64,000 nt of DNA from Paenibacillus sp. NFR01 (GCF_900111565.1 NZ_FOIK01000001.1:1705309-1769308), one strand, 5' to 3'. Positions 1 through 8,406 are shown, counted from the first letter of the stretch. Translations and numbers: made by a program. Notes: a model not told the origin generated them from the sequence alone.

Positions 1-2
1 CC

Positions 3-1190
3 GATCCGCGCGGCTGGCTCGTCCATGCCTTCAGCGGCATCAGCCCGCTGATCGCCGGGGAGATCGCAGGCCGCTGCTGGCGCTCCGGCCCGGACCATAC
101 TGCTCCGGCGGAGTTCGCGGCGCGGCTGTGGGCCGCGTTCGACGAGGTGCTCGCGCCCGTACGCGAGGACCAATATTCGCCGTTCATCGGCACAAACGCC
201 AAAGGCAAAGCGGTCTTCTCGGCCGTACCGCTCACGCAGGCTGAAGAAGGCGGACTCACGAAGCAATACGGCTCGATCAGCGCCTGCATGGAGGATTTCT
301 ACGGCGATAAGGCCGAGCGGGACACCGTCAAGCAGCGGACCGCCGACCTGATCCGTTTTTTAAGCAATGAACGGGCCAAGAACATCAAAAAGCTCTCCAA
401 CCTGCAAAAGGACCTGGAGGAAGCCGAAGACGCTGAGCAATACCGCATTTGGGGCGAACTGCTTTTTGCTTCGCTGTATGCCGTCAAAAAGGGCGACAAG
501 GAAGCACGGCTCGTCAACTACTATGACGAGGATCAGGCGGAAATCACCATTCCGCTCGACCCGCTCCTGAATCCGTCGGACAACGCCCAGCGCTATTTCA
601 AGCGCTACAACAAATACAAAAACAGCCTGCAGGTCATCGACCAGCAGCTGACAAAAACCCATGAGGAAATCGCCTATGTGGAGACCTTGCTTCAGCAGCT
701 GAACGACGCTTCCCTAAACGACATCGAGGAGATCCGCGAGGAGCTGATCGGCCAGGGCTACCTGCGCGACCGCAGCAAAAAGGGCAAAAAGAAGAAAAAG
801 AACACCAAGCCCACGCTTCAGGTGTTCACCTCCTCGGAGGGCATCGAAATCTATGTGGGCAAAAACAACCTGCAAAACGAATACGTCACCAACCGTCTCG
901 CCGCGCCAAACGACACATGGCTGCATACAAAGGATATTCCCGGATCCCACGTGGTCATCCGCAGCGAGGCCTTTGGCGATGCGACCCTGGAGGAAGCCGC
1001 GCAGCTCGCCGCTTACTTCAGCCAGGCCAAACATTCGAGCAGTGTCCCCGTGGATTGCACCCTGATCCGCTATGTCCGCAAGCCGAGCGGGGCAAAGCCG
1101 GGTTTTGTCATCTACGACCACCAGAGAACGCTGTTCGTCACCCCGGACGAAGAGCGGATCAAGCAGCTGCCGAATACGCTGAAAAACTGA
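3..1190 (+). CDS. rqcH: RqcH / NFACT-family ribosome quality control protein, 5' truncated
   Basis: The reading frame is open from the left edge to a TGA at 1188-1190, so only the last ~395 codons are in the window. What is visible is the coiled-coil middle (charged stretch around 300-700) and the C-terminal NFACT-R/DUF814 domain, with the lysine-rich linker at about 770-800 and the pattern GIEIYVGKNN...NDTWLHTKDIPGSHV at about 840-960. Full-length relatives (B. subtilis RqcH/YloA) have about 570 residues. RqcH binds obstructed 50S subunits and recruits tRNA-Ala to add C-terminal alanine tails to stalled peptides. The N-terminal catalytic part lies outside the window, so its key residues cannot be checked. 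Confidence 0.93.
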   Translation, partial: DPRGWLVHAFSGISPLIAGEIAGRCWRSGPDHTAPAEFAARLWAAFDEVLAPVREDQYSPFIGTNAKGKAVFSAVPLTQAEEGGLTKQYGSISACMEDFYGDKAERDTVKQRTADLIRFLSNERAKNIKKLSNLQKDLEEAEDAEQYRIWGELLFASLYAVKKGDKEARLVNYYDEDQAEITIPLDPLLNPSDNAQRYFKRYNKYKNSLQVIDQQLTKTHEEIAYVETLLQQLNDASLNDIEEIREELIGQGYLRDRSKKGKKKKKNTKPTLQVFTSSEGIEIYVGKNNLQNEYVTNRLAAPNDTWLHTKDIPGSHVVIRSEAFGDATLEEAAQLAAYFSQAKHSSSVPVDCTLIRYVRKPSGAKPGFVIYDHQRTLFVTPDEERIKQLPNTLKN

Positions 1191-1536
1191 GCAGCCGCCT
1201 GCTCCCTTGCGAAGCGGTGCATGCAGCATGCCGTGTGGCTTGGCACTGGGCATGGCGTGCATTATAGTGTGAGGCATAGCGTGCGGCACGGCTTCAAGCA
1301 TTAGTACAGGTGCGGCTGAACTTTGAGAAAGCGCCAGCTTGGCGACGGCAATCCCTGAACAGCCCACTGGGATTGAACGGGGACCCTCGGCCGCGCGCCG
1401 TTCCAGAACGAAAGTCCTTCCGAAGGGGCGCAGATTACATGCGGGAATTTTCCGGGCGGCACAAGGGCCCGGCTCCGGTAACCTCCGGAGAGTACAGGGG
1501 GCCGGCGGTCCATTTCCGCCCCCTTCTGGGCAAACT
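1191..1536. other. gene-free spacer after rqcH
   Basis: I see no convincing gene in this 346-base stretch. The first ~100 bases are a degenerate run of GGCATGGCGTGC-like units. The rest is GC-rich and has several short inverted repeats (for example around 1484-1496 and 1503-1517), so a structured RNA is possible, but I could not match it to any riboswitch, T-box or 6S consensus that I know. Confidence 0.5.
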
Positions 1537-1566
1537 AAAAACACGTCCGGTCCGGACGTGTTTTTG
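1537..1566. terminator. bidirectional terminator
   Basis: ACACGTCCGG and its exact complement flank a single base at 1541-1561, with A-run before and T-run after. It lies between the convergent rqcH and GNAT genes and can serve both. Confidence 0.85.
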
Positions 1567-1581
1567 TGTGCTGTTTTTCAT

Positions 1582-2124
1582 TCAAAACCGGGAGTTTGCG
1601 GCAGGATCGATGAAATGCTCGGGAACCAGCTCATAATCGATAAACACTGGCCCCCCGCCATCGGCACCGTTCCAATTCTCCGTACGCACCCGAAGTTTGG
1701 TAAAACCCAATTTCTCGTACACATGCTGCGCTCTTTTGTTCTCAAGACGGGTATCGAGAATGATCTTTCGGTAGCCCTGTTGTGAAAAAAGCGCCCGGAA
1801 CAGCATTCCCAGCAGCTTTGAACCGTATCCTTGATTTTGCATGGACCCTTCGCAGATTTTGATTCCGACTTCAGCCGTTCCGCCCCCGACACTGCGGTAA
1901 TTCATTTCGCCGATCGGGCGGCCTTCGGCCTCGGTGATCAGCCTCCGGTGCATGTCGTCGCGATCTTCCTTCAGCCGCTTGATGACCTCTTCTTCCGTCG
2001 TGCCAATCCCATCCGGATAACCGGCATGGGCCATTACCGCCCCGTCATTCCACCACCCGCACAGCAGCGCTGCATCCTCCGGCGTGGCGTTCCGGATCGT
2101 GAGTTCGTTATTTTGAATAAACAT
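1582..2124 (-). CDS. GNAT family N-acetyltransferase
   Basis: A 180-residue GNAT-fold protein of the RimJ/RimL type. It starts with the usual first strand (LTIRNATPEDA) and has the acetyl-CoA binding region NQGYGSKLLG at about residue 100, followed by a C-terminal strand and the ENKRAQHVYEKLGF motif typical of this fold. I chose ATG at 2124 rather than the in-frame ATG at 2136, because the upstream ATG itself contains the GGAGGT that serves as ribosome binding site for the inner start. The substrate cannot be read from the sequence; relatives act on protein N-termini, antibiotics or small amines. It converges on rqcH and shares a terminator with it. Confidence 0.85.
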   Translation of the reverse strand: MFIQNNELTIRNATPEDAALLCGWWNDGAVMAHAGYPDGIGTTEEEVIKRLKEDRDDMHRRLITEAEGRPIGEMNYRSVGGGTAEVGIKICEGSMQNQGYGSKLLGMLFRALFSQQGYRKIILDTRLENKRAQHVYEKLGFTKLRVRTENWNGADGGGPVFIDYELVPEHFIDPAANSRF

Positions 2125-2308
2125 GTTTACCTCCATTTTAGTCGGAGGGCTATCGCGTGGTTACCCTCCATAATTCGGCCAAGTTCACGACAGATTTTTG
2201 CTTCATGTCCGCTCACCCTTTCTCCGGCCTTGCCGGTGTAGTCAAAACAAGCTTAGGATCCGTTCCTGAAAATGGCAATGAACGAAGTTACACCCCGCGT
2301 CCGAGTGT

Positions 2309-2516
2309 GCTGTTACGATGTACTCGCCGTACCGTTGCCACGCCTATTTGCCCCAGCCGCTCATTCCACTGCGAATTTTACGGGCACTCGTGCCGTTGCG
2401 TACCCTTTGCTCCGCCGCCTGTTTCACCGCGAGACTTACCGTCACTATTGCCATTGCCACCGATTGCTACCGATTCCCTTTTCGACGCGATTCTTACGGA
2501 CACTAGCGCCGTTATT
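2309..2516. repeat. degenerate ~58-bp periodic repeat
   Basis: Similar blocks recur with starts near 2312, 2377, 2435 and 2493, so the last two steps are exactly 58 bases. The shared core is of the form CTTACGGACACTAGCGCCGT, which is itself an imperfect dyad (ACGG...CCGT). Later copies are diverged. No open reading frame here looks real. Confidence 0.55.
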
Positions 2517-2543
2517 TCACTCGAACCCAATCATTTCCCCAAC

Positions 2544-2675
2544 TAACGGACCTGAGAGACCTTATTACTTAAAAACCCAGCATATTCATACTCTTGGAGC
2601 CAAATAAGGTCTCCTGGGTCCGTTACACTCCGCAATACTGCCGATGCTGCAAAATAACGTCTCTTATGTCCGTTA
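2544..2675. repeat. three copies of a 23-bp palindrome-arm repeat
   Basis: Copy 1 at 2544-2566 is inverted relative to copy 2 (2603-2625) and copy 3 (2653-2675). Read in one orientation, all begin AATAA(G/C)GTCTC and end GTCCGTTA. Copies 1 and 2 could pair as a long hairpin with a ~36-base loop. The layout resembles dispersed intergenic repeat families rather than a gene or operator. Confidence 0.75.
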
Positions 2676-2784
2676 GTGGGGCCAACTCGCCCACAACCCC
2701 AACCATGCGTTTGCGGAGTGCTAGACTCAGCCCACCCTAACGGAAACTTCTTGCAGGACACCTCACCATGATGGGTGCATCAGC

Positions 2785-2834
2785 CAAAAAAAAGCCCCAT
2801 GCAAATGCAGTTCTCTGCATTTGCATGGGGGCTT
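2785..2834 (-). terminator. terminator downstream of the PHP gene
   Basis: An 18-bp stem (AGCCCCATGCAAATGCAG and complement, 2793-2833) is followed on the minus strand by a run of eight or more T. It ends the LysR-GNAT-PHP transcript about 200 bases beyond the PHP stop codon. Confidence 0.88.
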
Positions 2835-2864
2835 AAAACCTCGCCGGTTCCCGGCGAAAACGCC

Positions 2865-3010
2865 CTGCCTCACAGCTCCGCCACGCACTGGCTCACAGCT
2901 TCGCTACGCACTAGCTCTCAACTCCGCCGCGCACTGCCTCACAGCTCCGTCGCGCACTGCTTCGCCGCACTGCTTACTGTTTCGCTACACTGGCTCATCG
3001 CTCTATTCCG
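2865..3010. repeat. 23-bp tandem repeat
   Basis: Four consecutive 23-bp units run from 2865 to 2956, each of the form CTG(C/G)CTCACAGCTCCG followed by (C/T)C(A/G)CGCA. Shorter, decayed units continue to about 3010. The unit length is not a multiple of three and the array sits between the PHP stop codon and its terminator, so it is untranslated. Confidence 0.8.
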
Positions 3011-3038
3011 CCTGGCTCACCGCTCCGCCAAGCTCGCC

Positions 3039-3908
3039 TTATTGCCGCTTCGCCGCTTCGCGAAGCTGTGGCAGCACGGCAGCCGGCACAGTCACGCTGC
3101 CGAGCTCGCCGTGGAACACGACGCCCTGCCGCGCGCCGTGAAAGTCCGACCCGCCGGTGACGAGCAGCCCATATTCCGCCGCCAGGGCGGCGTAACGGGC
3201 GGCATCCTCCGGCGAATGGTCCGAGTGGTATGCTTCGATGCCGGAAAAGCCGCCGCGCGAGAGAATCTCCCGGACGAGCCCGTCGTCGCCGTAAATCCCC
3301 GGATGCGCCAGCACCGGCGCGCCGCCCGCTTCCACGATCCACGCGCAGGCCGTTTCCGGCGCGATGCGCGGCGCCGCAGCAAAAGCAGGCGCGCCTTCGG
3401 CCAGGTACTTGTCGAACGCGTCGCGCATGTCCGTCGCCGCGCCGAGCCGCACCAGCTCGTCGGCAATATGCGGCCGGCCGACAGTCTCATCCTGCTTCAG
3501 TTCCCGCCCGATGCCGGCCGTGACGCGCTCCAGCGTAATGTCGATGCCCAGCGCCCGCAGGTTGGCGATGATCGCCTCGTTGCGCTCGTTGCGCGTATCC
3601 CGCTGCGCGGCCAGCCGGGACAGGAAGAGCTCGTCATGAATATCCACGTAATAGCCAAGAACGTGGATTTCCTTCCCCCCGGCCCGCGTACTGATCTCCA
3701 CGCCGGGCACCACGGCGATACCATAGGCGTCACCGGCTTCAAGCGCCTCGGCGATACCGCCCACGGTGTCGTGATCGGTGATGGCCACCGCAGCCAGCCC
3801 GCGCTCCGAGGCGAGCCGTACATTGTCCCTTGGCGGCTGCTTGCCGTCCGATGCCAGCGTATGCGTATGTAAGTCACAGAAGCCTTCGCGTTGCTTATCC
3901 TCTGTCAT
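3039..3908 (-). CDS. PHP-domain metal-dependent phosphoesterase (RNase AM / YciV-like)
   Basis: A 289-residue protein with the metal-binding motifs of the PHP superfamily in order: DLHTHT (H14, H16), ITDHD (D45-D47), GVEIST (E71), HVLGYYVD (H82), HPG and GGSDFHG near the C-terminus. Length and motif order match the E. coli YciV/RNase AM group, which removes short oligonucleotides or hydrolyses nucleoside bisphosphates. I chose ATG at 3908, with AGAGAGGA about ten bases upstream, over an in-frame ATG at 3983. The start lies inside the end of the preceding GNAT gene, so translation is probably coupled. The exact substrate is inferred from the family only. Confidence 0.85.
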   Translation of the reverse strand: MTEDKQREGFCDLHTHTLASDGKQPPRDNVRLASERGLAAVAITDHDTVGGIAEALEAGDAYGIAVVPGVEISTRAGGKEIHVLGYYVDIHDELFLSRLAAQRDTRNERNEAIIANLRALGIDITLERVTAGIGRELKQDETVGRPHIADELVRLGAATDMRDAFDKYLAEGAPAFAAAPRIAPETACAWIVEAGGAPVLAHPGIYGDDGLVREILSRGGFSGIEAYHSDHSPEDAARYAALAAEYGLLVTGGSDFHGARQGVVFHGELGSVTVPAAVLPQLREAAKRQ

Positions 3909-4497
3909 TGCCGTAACCGTCCTCTCTGCGCGAAAATTCCAGAGCATCCCACTCTTCGCGGAGTATGCCCATTTTAATGGCATCGTAATAGTCGCCGCGC
4001 ACGATCCGCGCCTTGCGTACCCGCGCTTCCAGGGTCATGCCGCATTTGGCGGCGAGCCGCATCATCCGGTCGTTCCCCGACCAGGTTCCAATGCCGAGCC
4101 GAACCGTATCCAGCGAATCGAACAAATACTTCATCCACATCCGGAACGCCTCGGTGCCGTAACCGCCCGACCAATACCGGGAATCGTAGATCACGATGCC
4201 AATTTCAAACCAGTTGGTCTCCTGCGACACCCAATACCGGGACACCCGCCCCTTGAGTTCCCCATCGATCTCGATCATTAGGCTGCGGCGCGGCTGGTCG
4301 CTGTCTATAGGTACCACATGGCCCGCATACCTTTCCGTAAATTCCTCAAACGTAAGCTCTTCCTGTTCCCCGTACGGCCCGTTCCACAACAGATGCTCAC
4401 GGTCCTCCGCTTCATATTCGTAGTAATACAACCGCCGCATATCGTCCTCGCGCATATCGCGCAGAGTGACCCGGTCTCCCCTCATTTCAACTTTCAT
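3895..4497 (-). CDS. GNAT family N-acetyltransferase (RimL-like)
   Basis: A 200-residue RimJ/RimL-type acetyltransferase. The first strand (RVTLRDMREDD), the EIGIVIYD strand, the SGGYGTEAFRMW acetyl-CoA loop near residue 110 and the RMMRLAAKCGM helix are all present. Ribosome binding site GGAGATG precedes ATG 4497. It overlaps the end of the LysR gene by 11 bases and the start of the PHP gene by 14 bases, so the three are one operon. Substrate unknown. Confidence 0.85.
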   Translation of the reverse strand: MKVEMRGDRVTLRDMREDDMRRLYYYEYEAEDREHLLWNGPYGEQEELTFEEFTERYAGHVVPIDSDQPRRSLMIEIDGELKGRVSRYWVSQETNWFEIGIVIYDSRYWSGGYGTEAFRMWMKYLFDSLDTVRLGIGTWSGNDRMMRLAAKCGMTLEARVRKARIVRGDYYDAIKMGILREEWDALEFSRREDGYGNDRG

Positions 4498-5404
4498 CAG
4501 GCATCTCCTTCGGAATGGAATGCTCGCGCAAATACGTCAAAAAGGTAACCGCCGAAATCGGCAGCAGCGAATCCTTCAGCCGGACGGCATAAAACTGCCG
4601 TTTAAACGAGGCGTCCGTCAACGGAACGATCTTCAACAGCCCGAGTGCGGCCTCATGCTTGATCGAGGAAGAAGAGATGATCGTCAGCCCGAGGCCCGCT
4701 TCCACCGCCGACTTCACCGCGCCCGTGCTTCCCAGCTCCATAATGATATTCATCGCGCCGGGGTCGAATCCTTTGGCGATCAGCTCTTCCTCCATCACCT
4801 GGCGCGTGCCGGAGCCCCGTTCACGGAGCACAAACGGATAGGCGAGCGCCTCTTCAAGCGAGACCGCCTCGCGCAACGCCAGCGGATGATCCCCCGGTAC
4901 GATCAGCTTCAGCTCATCGTCCATCACCGGCTCCGTCTCCAGCTCCGGATGGCGGATCGGCGCTTCGATCAGCCCGAAGGTCAGCTGATGCTTCAGGATC
5001 TCCTCCATGATCTGCGTCGTGTTGATGACCTTCATCATGATGGAGATATGCGGGTAAGCTTTGCCGAACGGTCCCAGCAGCCGAGGCAGAATGTACTCCC
5101 CGATCGTCAGGCTCGCGCCGAGCTGCAGCCGGCCTTCCAGCATATGCGTGAACGCCGACATGGCCTGATCCGTATCGCGCATGAGCTGGATGCTCCGCAG
5201 GGCGAACGGCAGCAGCGCCTGGCCAGCTTCGGACAACGCGATTTTTTTGGAGGACCGGTCAAACAGCTTCGTGCCGAAATAATCCTCCAGCGCCTGCACC
5301 TGCATCGTAACCGCCGGCTGGGTCATATGCAGCGTCTGGGCCGCCGCCGAGAAGCTGCCCCGCTGCGATACGGTATAAAAAATATGTAGCTGGTGAAAAT
5401 TCAT
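4487..5404 (-). CDS. LysR-family transcriptional regulator (CysL-like)
   Basis: A 305-residue LysR-type regulator. The N-terminal winged helix-turn-helix is clear (MNFHQLHIFYTV, GSFSAAAQTLHMTQPAVTMQVQALE, residues 1-45), followed by the periplasmic-binding-type effector domain (about residues 90-290). Sequence style is closest to the CysL/YwfK group, which controls sulphur assimilation genes, but the effector is not readable. I chose ATG 5404, preceded by GGGAGAA, over a start at 5464. It heads an operon with the GNAT and PHP genes. LysR proteins commonly control a divergent neighbour, but here the next gene upstream is co-directional. Confidence 0.87.
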   Translation of the reverse strand: MNFHQLHIFYTVSQRGSFSAAAQTLHMTQPAVTMQVQALEDYFGTKLFDRSSKKIALSEAGQALLPFALRSIQLMRDTDQAMSAFTHMLEGRLQLGASLTIGEYILPRLLGPFGKAYPHISIMMKVINTTQIMEEILKHQLTFGLIEAPIRHPELETEPVMDDELKLIVPGDHPLALREAVSLEEALAYPFVLRERGSGTRQVMEEELIAKGFDPGAMNIIMELGSTGAVKSAVEAGLGLTIISSSSIKHEAALGLLKIVPLTDASFKRQFYAVRLKDSLLPISAVTFLTYLREHSIPKEMPDES

Positions 5405-5480
5405 TCGCAATTCTCCCTTGGGGCGGCAGACAGAAAAAGGACATGCCCGCCACAATGGCCGCATGCCTTCTTGACCGCCG

Positions 5481-5918
5481 TTATTTCCGTTTGCGCCGCT
5501 TTTTGATCAGCTTCATCCGGCGGCTGTTGCGCAGTCTAGAGTAGTAGTTCTGCAGATCGCGCAGCTGCGGCGTCGCCGATAACTGGCCGAGAAACGAGAC
5601 AACGTACATGACATGCAGCGGGTTGCCCGAAAGGGAGGCGACGCCTTCCAGCCGTTTGAATTCGGCAATCACCACCGTATCGCCGTCAATCAGGTAGGCG
5701 TTGTATTTGCTCTGCAAATACGGTTTGACGCGGCCCAGCTTGAGGTTCTGCCACAGCCACGCGCCCAGTTCTCCGGCAGTGCCGTCGGCGCGGTGGATCC
5801 GGCTTTCGTACCTGCTTCTGGCATGGTCGGTAATCACGATGTCGGCCACGCTGAGATCGTTAAGCATGATGTGGAAGGGCTCATGCCCGCTCCACCATTC
5901 CGTCCCTTTTCCATGCAT
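5481..5918 (-). CDS. conserved hypothetical protein
   Basis: A 145-residue soluble protein that I do not recognise. The first half contains ITDHARSRYESRIHR, a basic segment reminiscent of helix-turn regions in toxin-like or phage-type proteins. The C-terminus is strongly basic (SRRMKLIKKRRKRK), which suggests nucleic-acid binding. I chose ATG 5918, with GGAG ten bases upstream, over the in-frame GTG at 5927, which would sit directly against that site. It lies 76 bases upstream of the LysR gene on the same strand. Confidence 0.6.
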   Translation of the reverse strand: MHGKGTEWWSGHEPFHIMLNDLSVADIVITDHARSRYESRIHRADGTAGELGAWLWQNLKLGRVKPYLQSKYNAYLIDGDTVVIAEFKRLEGVASLSGNPLHVMYVVSFLGQLSATPQLRDLQNYYSRLRNSRRMKLIKKRRKRK

Positions 5919-6046
5919 GATTATCACACTCCAACGAAAGGGTCTTGCATGCTTGTATTGTTGTCCATCTTACCGCATGTCGGCGGGTTGTTCAAGCTCG
6001 TCCGCCCCGGATCCCTTCGCCTTGCTGTATTTTCCGTCTCTTGCCT

Positions 6047-7024
6047 TTATTGCGGATACTCCACCGCGCGCAGCGCCGTCCGGTCGGCATCGTCCACATA
6101 ACTGCTGCCTTTGATGCTTTTGCACTTTTTCTTCAGGCGCGCCGATTCGCTCGACAGGTCCTCGATGGAATCGAAACGCCGGTGCCGGTTCGTCACCACG
6201 GCAATGGAGATCGAAACCAGCGGAATTTCCTCCACGACGCCGGAGCGGTTCTCGGCCAGTACAAACCGCTGTGCCAGATGGCTCTCATGGTAGAACGTAG
6301 ACAGCGTCTGGTCAAACGCTTCGATAATCGATTTGCAGCATTCTTCATAGAGATAGTGATTGATGCAGATGATAAAATCGTCCCCGCCGATATGCCCGAG
6401 AAAACCGCCCAGCTTCAGCGCCGAATGCTTTAAGATCTCTGCGGTCGCTTGGATCATCCGGTCGCCTTCTTTAAACCCATACGTGTCGTTATAGGCCTTG
6501 AAATGGTCCAGATCGATATACAGGACGCTGAACTGCTCCTGAAGCATCGACTTGACCATCCATTCATTGATGCTGAGATTGCCCGGAAGTCCTGTGAGCG
6601 GGTTAAGGAAGCTTGCCGCCACCGCTTGGATTTCCGCAAAATTGAGCAGCAAATCCCGGACGCTGACCGCGCCGAACAGCTTGTCTTCATGCGTGACGAT
6701 GACGTAGTCGTACAGATTTTCCTCGCTGCGGTTCATCGCCAGCTTGCTGACCTCGGTAATCGGGGTCTTGTAATCCACCACCAGCGGCTTTTGGTCCATG
6801 ATCAGCGAAACCGGCCGCCCCATATACAGCGTATAGCCGTACAGCGTACCGATTTGCTGGTAAAAACGGACCCGCATGATCAGCGCCGTCGGAATTCCGT
6901 TTTCCGTCACGGCGACGCCCTGCAGCTGCGGATGGCTTTTAAAAATTTGCTCGACGTATTCACACTTGCTATGAGGCGAAATTTCCGGAATCTGCTCCGC
7001 AATTTCACCGATCTGAAGAAACAT
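6047..7024 (-). CDS. CBS-like plus GGDEF domain protein, putative diguanylate cyclase
   Basis: A 325-residue protein. The first ~130 residues look like a pair of CBS-type repeats (GVAVTENGIPTALIMR; ENLYDYVIVTHEDKLFGAVSVRDLL). Residues ~145-310 form a GGDEF domain (NPLTGLPGN, VLYIDLDHFKAYND, GHIGGDDFIICI). The signature reads GGDDF instead of GGDEF or GGEEF, so the fourth, metal-binding position is aspartate; activity may be altered. Ribosome binding site AGAGGGGG precedes ATG 7024, which lies inside the end of the EAL gene (20-base overlap). The pair probably works together on cyclic-di-GMP. Confidence 0.85.
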   Translation of the reverse strand: MFLQIGEIAEQIPEISPHSKCEYVEQIFKSHPQLQGVAVTENGIPTALIMRVRFYQQIGTLYGYTLYMGRPVSLIMDQKPLVVDYKTPITEVSKLAMNRSEENLYDYVIVTHEDKLFGAVSVRDLLLNFAEIQAVAASFLNPLTGLPGNLSINEWMVKSMLQEQFSVLYIDLDHFKAYNDTYGFKEGDRMIQATAEILKHSALKLGGFLGHIGGDDFIICINHYLYEECCKSIIEAFDQTLSTFYHESHLAQRFVLAENRSGVVEEIPLVSISIAVVTNRHRRFDSIEDLSSESARLKKKCKSIKGSSYVDDADRTALRAVEYPQ

Positions 7025-7913
7025 GCTTGAAGCCCCCTCTAAATGGAACCATTAGAACGCCCGGCGGAAACATACCGGACACCGGAGCATGAGCGGGCCG
7101 GCCAAGACCATAACCCTGACCGTATTCGATTCCCGCCCGTTGTAAAAACAGGAGCTCGTCCGCGGTTTCAATCCCTTCGGCGATGACGCGGGTCGATGAG
7201 CGCTCCGCATAATCCCGGACCAGTTCCAGCAGCTCCTGCTGCTCCCGGCTGTCATGGATTCCCCGGATGAGCGACTTGTCCAGTTTGATAAACTCCGGTT
7301 TCAAATACACAAGCGTCTTCAGGCTGTTGTATCCTGATCCGGCATCGTCCACGGCGATCCGGAAGCCTTGATGGCGGTAATACGAAAGGATTTTCTCAAA
7401 ACCGACGTAATCCTGGACCGCCTGGCGTTCTGTCAGTTCAAACACGATTCGTTCCGGAGATAAGCCCAGCGTCTTCAGGAGCGCCAGCGTCTCACCGCTT
7501 TTATGCCTGACATCGTCAAGCACACCGGGATGCACATTGATGAAAATCAAAGCGTTTGACGTTTCACTCGCTTCCGGCAGCCGCTCCACATACCGGTTCA
7601 GCGACATCCGGCGGCAATACTGTTCGAATTTATACATCTGTTCCGTCCGTCCGACAAATTCATAAAAATGCTCGGTCGTGGGAAAAAGCGCGGAGCTTGG
7701 CGGCCGGTTCAGCGCCTCATGCCCCACGGTTTCGCCGGTACGCAGCTGGAGGATCGGTTGAAAATACGTATCCAGCAGCCCTTTTTCCATAATGTGCAAA
7801 ACGGCCGAGAGCTGTCCGAGCTCCTTCAGCCCCTCTTTCATCCGGCCTTGCAAATGTTGCAGATACTGGGGAATCAGCGCCGCAGCGCCAAACTTTGCCC
7901 CTCTGTTGCCCAT
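7005..7913 (-). CDS. EAL-domain cyclic-di-GMP phosphodiesterase
   Basis: A 302-residue EAL protein with short N-terminal helix and a full catalytic domain: GHEALNRP (EAL), FINVHP, FELTER, VDDAGSGYNSL, IKLDKSLIRGI, VIAEGIE and QGYGLGRP. All the usual metal and base residues appear to be present, so it should hydrolyse c-di-GMP. ATG 7913 with GGGTGA upstream is preferred over ATG 7928, which has no ribosome binding site. It overlaps and precedes the GGDEF gene, so synthesis and breakdown enzymes are made from one transcript as separate proteins rather than as the more common fusion. Confidence 0.9.
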   Translation of the reverse strand: MGNRGAKFGAAALIPQYLQHLQGRMKEGLKELGQLSAVLHIMEKGLLDTYFQPILQLRTGETVGHEALNRPPSSALFPTTEHFYEFVGRTEQMYKFEQYCRRMSLNRYVERLPEASETSNALIFINVHPGVLDDVRHKSGETLALLKTLGLSPERIVFELTERQAVQDYVGFEKILSYYRHQGFRIAVDDAGSGYNSLKTLVYLKPEFIKLDKSLIRGIHDSREQQELLELVRDYAERSSTRVIAEGIETADELLFLQRAGIEYGQGYGLGRPAHAPVSGMFPPGVLMVPFRGGFKHVSSDR

Positions 7914-8054
7914 GGTTATCACCCGCATACGATTACGTGAATTTTGTCACTCTCTGTCAGTATAAGGGGAAAGTATTAACCCGGGATTAAATGGGGGCGC
8001 TCCCAACCTGGACGAGGAACTTTTTTCTGCGGAATTTCTCTTCGGCACCGGCAA

Positions 8055-8121
8055 AATAAAAAAAGCAGACGCCGTGGCTCCGCTGCTTGTCCCAAGGGAG
8101 CTGCAGCCTGCCGGCGTCTGC
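8055..8121 (-). terminator. terminator downstream of ylbG
   Basis: GCAGACGCCG at 8065-8074 pairs with CGGCGTCTGC at 8112-8121 and is followed on the minus strand by a T-rich tract (8055-8064). Confidence 0.8.
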
Positions 8122-8142
8122 CTCATGCAAATAAATTGCTTT

Positions 8143-8406
8143 TTATAGCCCGAAATAACGGGACTTGTCCGGTCCGCTGCTGGCGTATTCCGTCTTCAGC
8201 TCGTTGCGGTACGAACGTTCGATTTTGCGCACATAGGACAAGCGCCGGACGTTTTTCATGACTTCCTCGGCGCGGTCCGCATTGACGTACATCACCGCGT
8301 AATGCATTTTCCGGGATACGTAATGCAGCGTTCCGTATTTCTCCAGGTTCCGCGCCGCCTTGACGTCGCTTACCCACACGATATATCCTGTCCGTTCAGC
8401 AAACAT
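8143..8406 (-). CDS. ylbG: YlbG family protein (DUF2129)
   Basis: An 87-residue protein matching the YlbG/DUF2129 family in length and pattern: RTGYIVWVSDVKAARNLEKYG at the start, then VSRKMHYAVMYVN and KIERSYRNELKTEY. In Bacillus, ylbG follows ylbF, and the same order is seen here (39-base gap). Molecular function is not established. A terminator follows. Confidence 0.9.
   Translation of the reverse strand: MFAERTGYIVWVSDVKAARNLEKYGTLHYVSRKMHYAVMYVNADRAEEVMKNVRRLSYVRKIERSYRNELKTEYASSGPDKSRYFGL

Noticed and set aside
1301..1536. Cobalamin, FMN or T-box riboswitch after rqcH
   Set aside because: None of the invariant boxes of those classes could be found on either strand.
2865..3010. CRISPR array
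   Set aside because: Units are directly adjacent with no unique spacers, the repeat is imperfect and no cas gene is nearby.
2775..3872. A 365-codon plus-strand frame over the PHP gene and the tandem repeats
   Set aside because: It starts in the terminator hairpin, runs through the 23-bp array and is antisense to the motif-bearing PHP gene.
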